Assembly (NCBI GenBank): GCA_903869265.1
Contig: CAIPYE010000015.1
Location: forward strand, 1 to 64,000
DNA length: 64,000 nt
Source of the DNA: an uncultured delta proteobacterium
GTDB lineage: Bacteria; Desulfobacterota; Desulfobulbia; Desulfobulbales; Desulfurivibrionaceae
Reading direction: 5' to 3'
In this document: positions 17,905 to 27,215 of the stretch, in pieces
How positions within the stretch are numbered: position 1 is the stretch's first letter
How the letters are laid out: the number at the start of each line of letters is the position of its first letter
Translations under genes and position numbers: made by a program
Notes under the pieces: model-generated
Database searches by the model: none
What the model saw: only the letters and a program-made list of their open reading frames with translations
Told to the model about the DNA's origin: nothing

Positions 17905-18294
17905 ATGTTGCAATACATGCTGAAATCAAAGATTCACCGGGCCACGGTGATTGAGGCGGATCTTAACTATGAGGGCAGCCTCACGGTGGACAGGAATCTG
18001 ATGGACGCCGTTGGTCTGTATCCTTATGAGCGGGTCAATATCTATAACATCAACAACGGTGAGCGGTTTGACACCTATGTGATCGAAGGAGAGGCCGGTT
18101 CCGGGATGATCGGCTTAAACGGCGCGGCTGCTCGCAAGGGGCTGCCCGGCGATCTGATTATCATTGTCAGCTATGCCCTATATAGCCCGGAGGAACTGGC
18201 CGGATACAAGCCAAGGATTGTCGTGCTTGATAAGGGCAATCTGATCAAGAGCGTGATGCATGTCGAGGAGGCGCAACATCCGTATCGTGGGTAG
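17905..18294 (+). CDS. panD: Aspartate 1-decarboxylase proenzyme
   Basis: This pyruvoyl enzyme makes beta-alanine from aspartate for pantothenate and CoA. The start MLQYMLKSKIHRATV was chosen because it is the family's usual beginning and places the self-cleavage site exactly at Gly24-Ser25 (YEGSLTVD). An upstream in-frame TTG at 17881 would overlap panC and add eight unconserved residues. Other family segments are ERFDTYVIEGEAGSG and GLNGAAARKGLPGDLIII. Product length is 129 residues, as expected. It lies between panC and mqnB. Confidence 0.97.
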   Translation: MLQYMLKSKIHRATVIEADLNYEGSLTVDRNLMDAVGLYPYERVNIYNINNGERFDTYVIEGEAGSGMIGLNGAAARKGLPGDLIIIVSYALYSPEELAGYKPRIVVLDKGNLIKSVMHVEEAQHPYRG

Positions 18295-18341
18295 TTTTCC
18301 CGTGTTGCTGTTCTCTGTAATTTCATCTTCAATAGACGTCC

Positions 18342-18986
18342 ATGATTCTTCTCGTTGTCGCCACTGAGATGGAAGCCATGCCTCTGGCCGGAGAAAAGAC
18401 CGGTCAGCCCCATGAGCTTTTGGTCGCGGGGGTTGGGCCGCTTGAAACCGCGGTCCGGCTCACCCGGCGGCTGTGCGAAGGGGGGGCTGTTTCCTTGGTG
18501 CTCAATTTTGGCGTGGCTGGGGCCTATGCCGGTTCCGGCGCACGTCTGCTCGATATCTGTCTGGCCGAGAGCGAGGTTATGGGTGATTTCGGGATCTGCC
18601 ACGGAGAAAGAGTTGAGCCCCTTGGCGGGCAATTGGCAAGCAGGGATTTTTTTACCCTGGACCCGCAATATGTTGCCCAGGCAAGTGAAATCCTTGACAA
18701 CCAGGCTTGCCGCTGTAAAAAAGGCGCGTTCGTTACGGTCAACGGAGTCAGTGCCACGGCAGGGCGTGGCGCCCAGTTGCGCGCTGCCTATAACGGCCTG
18801 TGCGAGAACATGGAAGGCGGGGCAGTGGCCAGGGTTTGCGAGGAATTTGTCGTTCCTTGTCTGGAAGTGCGCTGCGTCAGCAACATGGTGGAAGACCGCA
18901 ACCCCGGCAACTGGCAGCTTGCCGCTGCCGTGCAAAAATGCGGAGAGGCTGTTTCCTTGCTCATCAATTATATAGTCCTCATCTGA
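18342..18986 (+). CDS. mqnB: Futalosine hydrolase
   Basis: The 214-residue product is a nucleoside phosphorylase-fold hydrolase that removes hypoxanthine from futalosine to give dehypoxanthine futalosine in menaquinone synthesis. It shows VATEMEAMPL at the start, the base/ribose-binding GVGPLETAV and LNFGVAGAYAGSG, and the purine-site signature CENMEGGAVARVC followed by EVRCVSNMVEDRNPGNW, typical of MqnB rather than MTA/SAH nucleosidase. It precedes mqnD by 16 bases. Having this hydrolase together with the aminofutalosine deaminase at 42987-44189 indicates the route that passes through futalosine itself. Confidence 0.93.
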   Translation: MILLVVATEMEAMPLAGEKTGQPHELLVAGVGPLETAVRLTRRLCEGGAVSLVLNFGVAGAYAGSGARLLDICLAESEVMGDFGICHGERVEPLGGQLASRDFFTLDPQYVAQASEILDNQACRCKKGAFVTVNGVSATAGRGAQLRAAYNGLCENMEGGAVARVCEEFVVPCLEVRCVSNMVEDRNPGNWQLAAAVQKCGEAVSLLINYIVLI

Positions 18987-19002
18987 ATCAGGCAGAAGAT
19001 CC

Positions 19003-19869
19003 GTGCCCATTCTTTCAGAAAAAAACAAGCTCTCTCTGGGCTTTTCCCCGTGTCCCAACGATACGTTCATATTTCATGACTTAGTGCATGGGCAGGCGTG
19101 CGCCGAACTTCCCAATTTTGCGGAGGCGGCGCTTGCCGATGTCGAAACCCTGAATGAGTGGGCGCTTGCCGGGCGACTTGATGTCACCAAGCTTTCGTTT
19201 CACGCTTTGGGGCATGTCCTTGATCAATATGTTTTGCTCATGGCAGGAAGTGCCCTCGGTCGCGGCTGCGGCCCCCTGCTGGTGTCGCGGGAAGATTTTT
19301 CCCCGGCGGCGCTGCCTCGTCTGACCATCGCCATTCCAGGCGGATACACCACGGCGGCTCTGCTGCTGCGGATGTATTCCCCTGTCGCTTTAACGACCAA
19401 GGTGATGCGTTTTGACGAGATCATGCCAGCCATTGTTGCAGGCGAGGTCGATGCCGGGGTGATCATCCACGAGAGTAGGTTTACCTTTCAGGCGCATGGC
19501 CTGTGGTTGCTTCAGGATTTGGGTGTTTGGTGGGAGCAAGAGACCGGTTTTCCCATCCCGTTGGGCGGCATCGCGGCAAAGCGCTCCTTGGGCAAGGAGA
19601 AAATCCTGGCAATCGACCGATGCCTCCGGGCCAGTGTTTCCTCCGCCTTTGCCAATCCGGAGGCGTCCATGCCTTATATCCGAAAACATGCCCAGGAGCT
19701 TGACGACAAGGTCATCAAGGATCACATTGGGTTGTACGTGAATCCTTTTTCCCTTGATCTGGGAGAGGAAGGGGTTGCCGCGGTGCGGGAATTTCTGGAG
19801 CGGGGGCGACAACTTGGGGCTTTTCCTCGAGATTCTTTTACAAGGCCCTTAACCAGCAAGGAATTATAA
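19003..19869 (+). CDS. mqnD: 1,4-dihydroxy-6-naphthoate synthase
   Basis: MqnD converts cyclic dehypoxanthine futalosine into 1,4-dihydroxy-6-naphthoate. The 288-residue product carries the family hallmark LGFSPCPNDTFIF near residues 12-24, VTKLSFHALGHVLD, a substrate-pocket GRGCGPLLVSR, and DAGVIIHESRFTF. The fold is that of periplasmic-binding proteins, but no signal peptide is present, so it is cytoplasmic. The start is GTG at 19003; there is no nearby ATG that keeps the conserved N-terminus. It ends the panC-panD-mqnB-mqnD run. Confidence 0.95.
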   Translation: MPILSEKNKLSLGFSPCPNDTFIFHDLVHGQACAELPNFAEAALADVETLNEWALAGRLDVTKLSFHALGHVLDQYVLLMAGSALGRGCGPLLVSREDFSPAALPRLTIAIPGGYTTAALLLRMYSPVALTTKVMRFDEIMPAIVAGEVDAGVIIHESRFTFQAHGLWLLQDLGVWWEQETGFPIPLGGIAAKRSLGKEKILAIDRCLRASVSSAFANPEASMPYIRKHAQELDDKVIKDHIGLYVNPFSLDLGEEGVAAVREFLERGRQLGAFPRDSFTRPLTSKEL

Positions 19870-19947
19870 GGCTCGATGTCTTTTGATAATTGAACGGGGA
19901 AATTTTTTCTTTTGTTGTCCTCTTTCGGGCTTAAGCCAGAAACGTGC

Positions 19948-19975
19948 TTGACAAGAAATATATTCAGAATATATT
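19948..19975 (+). promoter_or_regulatory. Sigma-70-type promoter for ilvB-ilvN
   Basis: A perfect -35 box TTGACA (19948-19953) is followed after 16 bases by TATATT (19970-19975). It lies about 118 bases upstream of the ilvB start. No leader peptide rich in branched-chain amino acids and no attenuator hairpin was found in the leader, so classical ilv attenuation is not apparent. The -10 box lies inside the palindrome annotated next. Confidence 0.7.
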
Positions 19976-19977
19976 TC
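19955..19977. promoter_or_regulatory. Perfect 23-base palindrome overlapping the ilvB promoter
   Basis: GAAATATATTC (19955-19965), one central A, and GAATATATTTC (19967-19977) form a perfect inverted repeat with 11-base arms. It covers the spacer and -10 box of the ilvB promoter. The position is that of a repressor operator for a dimeric regulator. The regulator is not identified. Confidence 0.6.
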
Positions 19978-20093
19978 AAAATTCCCTGTTTTGTAAGGTT
20001 TTGGCCAGTGCACGGCTGGGCATGGCATATTTCTGGTATACAAGCCGATCTTTTTTCGGAAGACGAGTTGAATTCAAAGGTAAGGAATAGAGC

Positions 20094-21794
20094 ATGAAAC
20101 TCACAGGAGCACAGGCATTCCTCAAGTGCCTGGAAGAACATGGCGTCGAGATTATCTTCGGCTATCCCGGCGGGGCACTCATCGACGTCTATGACGAGTT
20201 GATGAAAAATGATAAAATCCATCACGTGTTAACCCGGCACGAGCAGGCCGCAGTCCATGCCGCCGATGCTTACGGGCGCATTAAGGGCAGCGTTGGGGTT
20301 GCCCTGGTGACTTCCGGCCCTGGCGCCACCAATGCGGTTACCGGAATTGCCTCGGCCTATCTGGACTCGATCCCCCTGGTTGTTTTTACCGGGCAGGTCC
20401 CGACCAAGCTGATTGGCAACGATGCCTTCCAGGAGGTCGATATTGTCGGGATTACCCGTCCGATCACCAAGCATAATTATTTGGTGAAAGATGCCGAGGA
20501 GCTGATTCCGATTATTCGGGAGGCTTTCCATCTTGCCAAGACCGGTCGTCCGGGTCCCGTGTTGGTTGACCTGCCCAAGGATGTTCTGGCCACCCGGATA
20601 ACCTATCCCGAGCTGAAACCCATCAGCATGCGGACGTACAAGCCCACCTACGAGCCGCATCCAGGTCAGATCGAGAAGGCTTGTCAGGCAATGCTCAAGG
20701 CCAAAAAACCGGTGATCTACGCGGGTGGAGGTGTTATTCTCTCCGACTCCAACGTGGAGTTGACCGAACTTGCCAGAAAGCTGAACATCCCTGTCACCAT
20801 GACCCTCATGGGACTGGGTGGTTTTCCTGGTACGGATCCTTTGTCCATGGGCATGCTGGGCATGCACGGAACCTATTACGCCAACATGGCCGTTGCCAAC
20901 TGTGATCTGTTGATTGCGGTGGGAGCCCGTTTTGATGATCGTGTTACCGGTCGGGTTGATGCCTTTGCCCCCCATGCCCAGATCATTCATATTGATATTG
21001 ATCCTTCTTCAATCAGCAAGAACGTTCGGGTGGACATCCCCATCGTGGCCGACTGCAAGCATGCACTTCTCGCCATCAATTCTTGGTTCGGCCGGAGCAA
21101 AGAGTTCAACGGTGACGAGTGCATGGAAAAAAATCGTCCCTGGCATGAGCAGATTCGGGAGTGGAAAATTAAGCATCCCCTGGGCTATGTCGAAGAAACC
21201 GACATCATTAAGCCCCAGTTTGTTATTCAGAAACTCAATGAATTGACCGGTGGCGATGCGATCATTACCACCGAGGTCGGCCAGCACCAGATGTGGACCG
21301 CCCAGTTCTATCATTTCAACAAGCCCCGCCAGTTTGCTACTTCAGGCGGTCTCGGTGTCATGGGCTACGGCTTTCCTGCGGCCATCGGCGCTCAGATGGC
21401 CGCACCGGACAAGGTTGTTATCGACATTGCCGGCGATGGTTCCATCCAGATGAACATTCAGGAACTGGCCACCTGCAGGCAGGAGAAACTGCCGGTTAAG
21501 GTAGCGATTCTGAATAACGGCTACCTGGGCATGGTTCGTCAGTGGCAGGAGCTGTTTTATAATAAGCAGTATTCCTCGACGGTTATGGAAGTTGCCCCTG
21601 ATTTTGTCAAGGTGGCCGAGGCCTATGGCGCGGTGGGATTGCGGGCGCTCAAGCCCAGCGATGTCGAGCCGGTTATCAAGGAGGCCTTGAAGATTAACAA
21701 TACCGTGTTCATGGATTTCGTCATTGCCAGGGAAGAAGGTGTCTACCCCATGGTTCCAGCTGGTAAGGCCACAACAGAGATGTTGTTGGTTTAA
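20094..21794 (+). CDS. ilvB: Acetolactate synthase, large (catalytic) subunit
   Basis: The 566-residue ThDP- and FAD-dependent enzyme condenses two pyruvates (or pyruvate and 2-oxobutyrate) in the first step of valine, leucine and isoleucine synthesis. It has the N-terminal Pyr domain ([30 protein letters not shown] with the catalytic Glu), the central domain ([11 protein letters not shown]), and the ThDP/Mg-binding segment [15 protein letters not shown] followed by [17 protein letters not shown]. Length is normal. AAGGAAT precedes the ATG. The small subunit gene follows after 14 bases. A strong promoter with an overlapping palindrome lies upstream. Confidence 0.97.
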   Translation: MKLTGAQAFLKCLEEHGVEIIFGYPGGALIDVYDELMKNDKIHHVLTRHEQAAVHAADAYGRIKGSVGVALVTSGPGATNAVTGIASAYLDSIPLVVFTGQVPTKLIGNDAFQEVDIVGITRPITKHNYLVKDAEELIPIIREAFHLAKTGRPGPVLVDLPKDVLATRITYPELKPISMRTYKPTYEPHPGQIEKACQAMLKAKKPVIYAGGGVILSDSNVELTELARKLNIPVTMTLMGLGGFPGTDPLSMGMLGMHGTYYANMAVANCDLLIAVGARFDDRVTGRVDAFAPHAQIIHIDIDPSSISKNVRVDIPIVADCKHALLAINSWFGRSKEFNGDECMEKNRPWHEQIREWKIKHPLGYVEETDIIKPQFVIQKLNELTGGDAIITTEVGQHQMWTAQFYHFNKPRQFATSGGLGVMGYGFPAAIGAQMAAPDKVVIDIAGDGSIQMNIQELATCRQEKLPVKVAILNNGYLGMVRQWQELFYNKQYSSTVMEVAPDFVKVAEAYGAVGLRALKPSDVEPVIKEALKINNTVFMDFVIAREEGVYPMVPAGKATTEMLLV

Positions 21795-21808
21795 TAAGGA
21801 TAGCCGCG

Positions 21809-22291
21809 ATGAAACATACCATTTCCGTACTGTTGCAAAATAAACCCGGAGTGTTGTCCCGAGTCACGGGCCTTTTCAGTGGCCGGGGCTTCAACATCGA
21901 AAGCCTGTCCGTGGCCCAGACCCTTGAGCAGGATGTTTCCTGCCTGACCCTGGTGACCTCCGGCGAGGATACCATTATTGAGCAGATCACCAAACAGCTC
22001 CATAAGCTCATTGACGTTATCAAGGTCACCGATATGTGTGAGCATGATAATGTGGAGCGGGAGATGGCCCTGATCCGGGTAAAGGCCGAGGCGCACACCA
22101 GGGCCGAAGTTCTGCGGATAATCGATATCTTCCGGGGCAAGGTTATTGACGTCGGGCCAAAGAGTTATGTCGTGGAAGTTACCGGCAAGGCGAGTAAGCT
22201 CCAGGCGGTGATTGATATCCTGCGGCCCATTGGCATTCAGGAGATTGTCCGTTCCGGAACCATTGCCATGACACGGGCGCAAAAATCATAA
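21809..22291 (+). CDS. ilvN: Acetolactate synthase, small (regulatory) subunit
   Basis: The 160-residue product starts with an ACT domain (KHTISVLLQNKPGVLSRVTG, GRGFNIESLSVAQT), which in this family binds valine for feedback inhibition and activates the large subunit. The C-terminal domain has ALIRVKAE and GPKSYVVEVTGKASKL. It follows ilvB after 14 bases and is followed by a strong terminator, so ilvB-ilvN form a closed transcription unit. The symbol ilvH would serve equally well. Confidence 0.96.
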   Translation: MKHTISVLLQNKPGVLSRVTGLFSGRGFNIESLSVAQTLEQDVSCLTLVTSGEDTIIEQITKQLHKLIDVIKVTDMCEHDNVEREMALIRVKAEAHTRAEVLRIIDIFRGKVIDVGPKSYVVEVTGKASKLQAVIDILRPIGIQEIVRSGTIAMTRAQKS

Positions 22292-22318
22292 TGATTTTGA
22301 GCAGACAGGGTTCACAGA

Positions 22319-22358
22319 TAAACTGACAGACTGCAAGCGCGGTCTGTCAGTTTATTTT
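22319..22358 (+). terminator. Rho-independent terminator after ilvN
   Basis: A perfect 13-base stem (22319-22331 with 22342-22354) encloses a 10-base loop and runs into TTTTA. It ends the ilvB-ilvN transcript and separates it from psd. Confidence 0.85.
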
Positions 22359-22418
22359 ATATGGGCCGAAACGATCCGGGCCTTTTAGAAAACCATTTTG
22401 CACTGAGACAGGAAACGT

Positions 22419-23063
22419 ATGAAAAAACCACAAATTCCTGTGGCCCTCGAAGGATATCCGTTCATCGGTTTTGCGGCCTTGACAACCCTGGTCCTTGCCA
22501 TTCTGGGCCACGGTTTCAGCGCCCTGCTGGCCTTGTTCGCCACGGCCTTTGTCCTGTATTTTTTTCGGGACCCGGAGCGGATATGCCCGGACGATGAGGA
22601 TGTGCTGGTTTCGCCGGCAGACGGCAAGGTGATCCTCATCGAAAAGGTCTTTGATGACAAATTCGTGAAGGAACATGTCTACAAGGTGAGCATCTTCATG
22701 AATGTCTTTAATGTGCATGTGAACAGAGCCCCATGCCCGGGCACCGTGACCCAAGTGCAGTATTTCCCGGGGATGTTTTTTTCGGCCAATACCGAACGCG
22801 GAGCCTTGGAGAACGAGGCCTGTGGTCTTACCATTGAAACAAGGAACAACCGCAAAATTGCGGTGGTGCAGGTGGCTGGCCTCATTGCCCGGCGGATTGT
22901 CTGTTGGGCGGGCAAGGGGGACAGATTGATGCGTGGAGAGCGCTTCGGCTTGATTCGCTTTGGATCACGGGTTGATCTGTATCTACCGCAGCAAATTCAA
23001 CTGGAAGTCGCAGTCGGTCAGAAAGTAAGGGCCGGCGAGACCATTCTTGGCTACCTGCCCTGA
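22419..23063 (+). CDS. psd: Phosphatidylserine decarboxylase proenzyme
   Basis: The 214-residue product belongs to the short class of pyruvoyl phosphatidylserine decarboxylases, which make phosphatidylethanolamine at the inner membrane. Two hydrophobic stretches near the N-terminus (FIGFAALTTLVLAIL, ALLALFATAFVLYFF) anchor it. Conserved parts are PADGKVILIEKV, SIFMNVFNVHVNRAP, and near the C-terminus LIRFGSRVDLYLP, in which the Gly-Ser bond is the expected self-cleavage point giving the pyruvoyl group. pssA, which makes its substrate, follows 94 bases later. Confidence 0.96.
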   Translation: MKKPQIPVALEGYPFIGFAALTTLVLAILGHGFSALLALFATAFVLYFFRDPERICPDDEDVLVSPADGKVILIEKVFDDKFVKEHVYKVSIFMNVFNVHVNRAPCPGTVTQVQYFPGMFFSANTERGALENEACGLTIETRNNRKIAVVQVAGLIARRIVCWAGKGDRLMRGERFGLIRFGSRVDLYLPQQIQLEVAVGQKVRAGETILGYLP

Positions 23064-23157
23064 TACTTCTAGGCAGCGTACTGTTTTTTCAATATACTGT
23101 CTGGAATAAGGGCTCGAGCATTGCGCTGTTTGCGAAGAATATCAGGAGGAGAAGCAC

Positions 23158-23931
23158 ATGGAGAGGCACCATAAAGCCGAAGATGTAATTTCCTCAAAGG
23201 GAAAAATCTGCCTGTTGCCGAGCGTCATAACCACGGCTAGTCTTTTTAGCGGATTTTACGCTATAATTGCGGCAATCAACGGCGATTTTTTCCATGCAGC
23301 CGTGGCGATTCTTGTTTCCGGGGTTTTTGATGGACTTGATGGCAGGGTTGCCAGACTTACCGGCACGACCAGTAAATTTGGCATGGAGTACGACTCCCTC
23401 TGCGACTTGGTGGCTTTTGGCGTAGCCCCTGGGCTATTGGCCTATGAGTGGGTGCTGCGGCCTTATGGCCGTTATGGCTGGTTGGCGGCTTTTCTCTATG
23501 TGGCGACCACGGCCTTGCGTTTGGCCCGTTTCAATTCCCAGGACACCACTTCGACTAAAAACGAATTTACGGGTTTGCCCTGTCCTGCCGCCGGAGGCAT
23601 GATTGCCTCTTCCGTTATGTTTTGTGGTTTTTTTGATATCAACGGCACCTTGAGAAATTTTATTGTGCTGGGGACCGTGTACGGCCTTTCCTATCTCATG
23701 GTCAGTTCCGTTAAATATCAAAGTTTCAAGCATGCGGAAACCGATCGGGCCAAAAAATTTCAGGTTCTGGTTGGTCTGGTTGTTCTTATTATAGTGTTGG
23801 CCACCGAGCCACAGATTACCATCTTTGTTCTGGGGGCGGCCTACGTTCTATCCGGGCCGCTGGCGGCGGGATACCGTTTGGTGGTGAAGGGCAGGAAACC
23901 TGCCGGAAAAGAGCAGGAACATTCGGTATAA
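23158..23931 (+). CDS. pssA: CDP-diacylglycerol-serine O-phosphatidyltransferase
   Basis: This 257-residue multi-pass membrane enzyme joins CDP-diacylglycerol and serine to make phosphatidylserine. The CDP-alcohol phosphotransferase signature is complete in DGLDGRVARLTGTTSKFG followed by MEYDSLCD, with all four acidic residues in the DG-AR-G-D-D spacing. Several membrane helices follow (LAAFLYVATTALRLARF, VLVGLVVLIIVLATE). AGGAGGAG lies just upstream of the ATG. The order psd-pssA-leuA is seen in many Desulfobacterota. Confidence 0.96.
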   Translation: MERHHKAEDVISSKGKICLLPSVITTASLFSGFYAIIAAINGDFFHAAVAILVSGVFDGLDGRVARLTGTTSKFGMEYDSLCDLVAFGVAPGLLAYEWVLRPYGRYGWLAAFLYVATTALRLARFNSQDTTSTKNEFTGLPCPAAGGMIASSVMFCGFFDINGTLRNFIVLGTVYGLSYLMVSSVKYQSFKHAETDRAKKFQVLVGLVVLIIVLATEPQITIFVLGAAYVLSGPLAAGYRLVVKGRKPAGKEQEHSV

Positions 23932-23990
23932 GCTCGGGTTTAAGGCGGCATTCTTCTTGCGCTGCCTGGGCTGAGAGGAGTGACGAAGCG

Positions 23991-25514
23991 ATGTCGGAAA
24001 AAATAATTATTTTTGATACCACCTTGCGCGATGGTGAACAGTCGCCCGGCGCAAGCATGAATATGCAGGAAAAATTTCGTCTGGCCCAGCAGTTGGTTAA
24101 ACTGAAGGTGGACGTGATTGAAGCCGGGTTTCCCGTGGCCTCGCCCGGTGATTTTGAATGCGTGCGCAATATCGCCGAGCATGTCCGGGGTGCGCAGATC
24201 GCGGCTCTCGCCCGCTGTAACATCAAAGATATCGATCGGGCCTGGGAGGCGCTCAAGACTGGGGAAAACCCCAGGATTCACACCTTCTTGGCCACCTCGG
24301 ACATCCATCTGAAGCACAAACTGAAGATGGACCGGGATCAGGTGCTGGAACTGGCCGTGGCCTCGGTTCGCCATGCCGCCAAATACACGAGTAACGTGGA
24401 GTTCTCCGCCGAGGATGCCTCGCGCAGTGACCTGGATTTTGTTTGTAAGGTTTTTAGCGCAGTAATCGAGGCCGGAGCCACGACCCTGAATTTTCCGGAT
24501 ACAACCGGGTATGCCCTGCCCGATGAGTTTGGCCGTAAAATCGCGTATCTCAATGAGAACATCCCCAATATTCACAAGGCTGTCCTCAGTGTCCATTGTC
24601 ATAACGATCTTGGTCTGGCTGTGGCCAATTCCTTGGCCGCCATCAACCACGGGGCCCGACAGGTCGAGTCGACCATCAATGGCCTTGGGGAAAGGGCCGG
24701 CAATACGGCCATGGAAGAGCTGGTTATGGTCATTCGCACCCGCGCCGACCAGATGCAGGTGCATACCGATATTGTCACCGAGCACATCTATCCCACGAGT
24801 CGTCTGGTCACCACCATCACCGGGATGCCGGTGCAGCCGAACAAGGCCATTGTCGGGGCCAACGCCTTTGCCCATGAATCGGGAATCCACCAGGATGGGG
24901 TGCTCAAGGAGCGAACCACCTACGAGATCATGAATCCCGCGGATATCGGGATTTCCACCGGCAACATCGTCCTGGGCAAACATTCCGGCAGGCACGCCCT
25001 GAAGGACCGCATTGCGGCCATGGGTTACAGTCTCAAGGACGATGAGCTGGATCGGGTTTTTACCCGGTTCAAAGAGGTGGCCGACGTCAAGAAGGAGATG
25101 TTTGACGAGGATCTCGAGGCCATTCTCATGGACGAGGTGCTGCGGATTACCGAAACTTTCTCCCTGGTGCATCTGGGAGCGATGAGCGGGAATAAGAGCC
25201 TGCCCACCGCAGCGGTGCGGTTGCTCATCGACGGCAAGGAGCAGGAGATGGCCTGCATCGGGATCGGTCCCATCGACGCCTGCTTCCGGGCCATTGCCGA
25301 ACTGACCCAGACCAAGAGCAAGCTCCTGTATTTCTCGGTAAGTTCCATCACCGGCGGCACCGACGCCCAGGGCGAGGTGTTGGTTCGCATTGAGGATGAC
25401 GGTAAGGTTGTGGTGGGGCAGGGGGCGGACCCGGATATCATCACCGCTGCGGCAAAGGCATATCTCAACGGCCTGAACCGGTTGGTGTTTTTAAAAAGGG
25501 AAACCACGCGGTAG
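23991..25514 (+). CDS. leuA: 2-isopropylmalate synthase
   Basis: The 507-residue enzyme condenses acetyl-CoA with 2-oxoisovalerate, the first committed step to leucine. It has the HMGL-like TIM-barrel start FDTTLRDGEQSPGASM, the metal-binding SVHCHNDLGLAVANSLAAI, GARQVESTINGLGERAGN, and the C-terminal allosteric LeuA dimer domain (from about residue 390) that senses leucine. The length fits the long LeuA type. It is 59 bases downstream of pssA and probably shares its transcript. Confidence 0.96.
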   Translation: MSEKIIIFDTTLRDGEQSPGASMNMQEKFRLAQQLVKLKVDVIEAGFPVASPGDFECVRNIAEHVRGAQIAALARCNIKDIDRAWEALKTGENPRIHTFLATSDIHLKHKLKMDRDQVLELAVASVRHAAKYTSNVEFSAEDASRSDLDFVCKVFSAVIEAGATTLNFPDTTGYALPDEFGRKIAYLNENIPNIHKAVLSVHCHNDLGLAVANSLAAINHGARQVESTINGLGERAGNTAMEELVMVIRTRADQMQVHTDIVTEHIYPTSRLVTTITGMPVQPNKAIVGANAFAHESGIHQDGVLKERTTYEIMNPADIGISTGNIVLGKHSGRHALKDRIAAMGYSLKDDELDRVFTRFKEVADVKKEMFDEDLEAILMDEVLRITETFSLVHLGAMSGNKSLPTAAVRLLIDGKEQEMACIGIGPIDACFRAIAELTQTKSKLLYFSVSSITGGTDAQGEVLVRIEDDGKVVVGQGADPDIITAAAKAYLNGLNRLVFLKRETTR

Positions 25515-25607
25515 GGAAGCTAACGTTTCATATGTGTATTTTTCTAACCTGCTGATATTTTAATTGCCGGGTCATGCCTGGCCGACGTCTGTAAGGGATT
25601 TTTGACA

Positions 25608-26636
25608 ATGACTGCTGCAAAAAAGAAATTCAATGTTGCTGTTGCTGGGGCCACCGGCGCTGTTGGCGGCGCCATGCTTGATGTCCTGGCGCGAAGGGAT
25701 TTTCCTTTGGACGAGCTGCGGTTGCTTGCCTCGGAGCGATCCGTGGGGAAAACGCTTACCTTCAAGGGTAAGGAGATTCCGGTGCAGTTGTTGAGCAAGG
25801 ATGCTTTTGCCGGGATCGACATCGCTCTCTTTTCCGCAGGCGCAACTCGGTCCTTTGATTTTGCTCCGGCAGCGGCTGCGGCAGGGGCCGTGGTTGTCGA
25901 TAACTCCAGCGCCTACCGGATGGACCCGGAAATCCCTCTGGTGGTGCCCGAGGTGAATGCCCACGCCATTGCCCAGTACAAAAAACGGGGCATTATCGCC
26001 AATCCGAACTGTTCCACCATCCAGATGCTGGTGGCCCTGAAACCCATCCACGACAAGGTGCGGATCAAGCGGATCGTGGTCTCCACCTATCAGGCGGTTT
26101 CCGGTACCGGGGCCAAGGCCATTGACGAACTCAAACAGCAGATTCTTGATTATGCGGCGGGCAAACCCATGGCGCATAGCGTGTACCCGCACCAGATCGC
26201 CTTCAACTGCCTGCCCCAGATCGACAGCTTCCTCGATAATGGGTACACCAAGGAAGAGATGAAGATGGTCAACGAAACCCGTAAAATGTTTGAAGACCCG
26301 ACCATCGGCGTCACCGCAACCACGGTGCGGGTTCCGGTTTTCTACGGCCATTCCGAGTCGGTCAATATCGAGACCGAGAAGAAGATCACCGCCGCCGAGG
26401 TCAAGGCCCTGCTGAAGAATGCTCCTGGCGTGCAGTTGGTTGACGAGCCGACCCTGGGCCAATATCCCATGGCCATTGATTGCGCGGGCAAGTTCGAGAC
26501 TCTGGTGGGCAGGATCCGAGAGGATGAATCCATTCCCAACGGGATCAACCTCTGGGTGGTGTCCGACAATATCCTCAAAGGAGCGGCGCTCAACGCGGTG
26601 CAGATTGCCGAGGTACTCATCCGGGATTATCTGTAA
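25608..26636 (+). CDS. asd: Aspartate-semialdehyde dehydrogenase
   Basis: This NADP-dependent enzyme reduces aspartyl phosphate to aspartate semialdehyde, at the branch to lysine/diaminopimelate, threonine and methionine. The 342-residue product shows the nucleotide-binding AVAGATGAVGGAML, the catalytic cysteine Cys135 in NPNCSTIQM, VVSTYQAVSGTGAKA, and VPVFYGHSESVNIE with the probable base histidine. ATG 25608 was preferred over an in-frame TTG two codons earlier because AAGGGA is well placed. It is followed after one base by rsmD. Confidence 0.96.
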   Translation: MTAAKKKFNVAVAGATGAVGGAMLDVLARRDFPLDELRLLASERSVGKTLTFKGKEIPVQLLSKDAFAGIDIALFSAGATRSFDFAPAAAAAGAVVVDNSSAYRMDPEIPLVVPEVNAHAIAQYKKRGIIANPNCSTIQMLVALKPIHDKVRIKRIVVSTYQAVSGTGAKAIDELKQQILDYAAGKPMAHSVYPHQIAFNCLPQIDSFLDNGYTKEEMKMVNETRKMFEDPTIGVTATTVRVPVFYGHSESVNIETEKKITAAEVKALLKNAPGVQLVDEPTLGQYPMAIDCAGKFETLVGRIREDESIPNGINLWVVSDNILKGAALNAVQIAEVLIRDYL

Positions 26637-26637
26637 T

Positions 26638-27204
26638 TTGCGGATCATCAGCGGCAGCGCCCGGGGGCGCAAGCTGCTGGCCCCGGGCCAGCGTTTTGGC
26701 GATCTGATTCGTCCCACTTCTGATCGGGCCCGGGAGGCGATCTTCAGCATCTTGGCCGCTAAGGTTGTGGGTGTCGGGGTGTTGGATCTTTTTGCCGGCA
26801 CCGGTGCTATGGGGCTTGAGGCCTTGAGTCGGGGGGCGTTGTCGGCGGTTTTTGTTGATGGTCAGCGTTCCGTGGTCGAGCTGATTGCCAGGAATATCGC
26901 CCTCTGCGGTTTTGCCGAGCGTGCCACGGTGTTGCAGAAGGATTTGGCCAGGGGGCTTGCTTTTCTTTCAGCCAAGCAGCCGGTGGGTGGATTTGATCTT
27001 GTTTTTCTCGATCCGCCCTATGGAGGCATGCTTGCCTTGCGCGGGCTTGAGTCTTTGGCGGGCGGAAATTTTCTTGCCGCCAAGGGTATTGTTGTTCTCG
27101 AAGATGCGGCGGAAGCGCAGTACCCGGAAAATATGGGGGTGCTTGCCTGTTTTGACCAACGCCGATACGGAGAGGCCGGTTTCTGGCTCTACCAGTACAC
27201 TTAA
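26638..27204 (+). CDS. rsmD: 16S rRNA (guanine-966-N2)-methyltransferase
   Basis: The 188-residue product matches RsmD, which methylates G966 of 16S rRNA. It has the usual start RIISGSARGRKL, RPTSDRAREAIFSIL, the SAM-binding VLDLFAGTGAMGLEALSRGA, and the catalytic DPPY motif in LVFLDPPYGG. The start is placed at TTG 26638, right after the asd stop, because that gives the conserved N-terminus. Longer in-frame starts would lie deep inside asd. coaD follows after 11 bases, a common rsmD-coaD pairing. Confidence 0.94.
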   Translation: MRIISGSARGRKLLAPGQRFGDLIRPTSDRAREAIFSILAAKVVGVGVLDLFAGTGAMGLEALSRGALSAVFVDGQRSVVELIARNIALCGFAERATVLQKDLARGLAFLSAKQPVGGFDLVFLDPPYGGMLALRGLESLAGGNFLAAKGIVVLEDAAEAQYPENMGVLACFDQRRYGEAGFWLYQYT

Positions 27205-27215
27205 GGCAGGGTGCA

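Noticed and set aside
20026-20092. Possible leader peptide MAYFWYTSRSFF before ilvB.
   Set aside because: It contains no leucine, isoleucine or cluster of valine, has no clear ribosome site, and no attenuator hairpin follows, so classical ilv attenuation is not supported.
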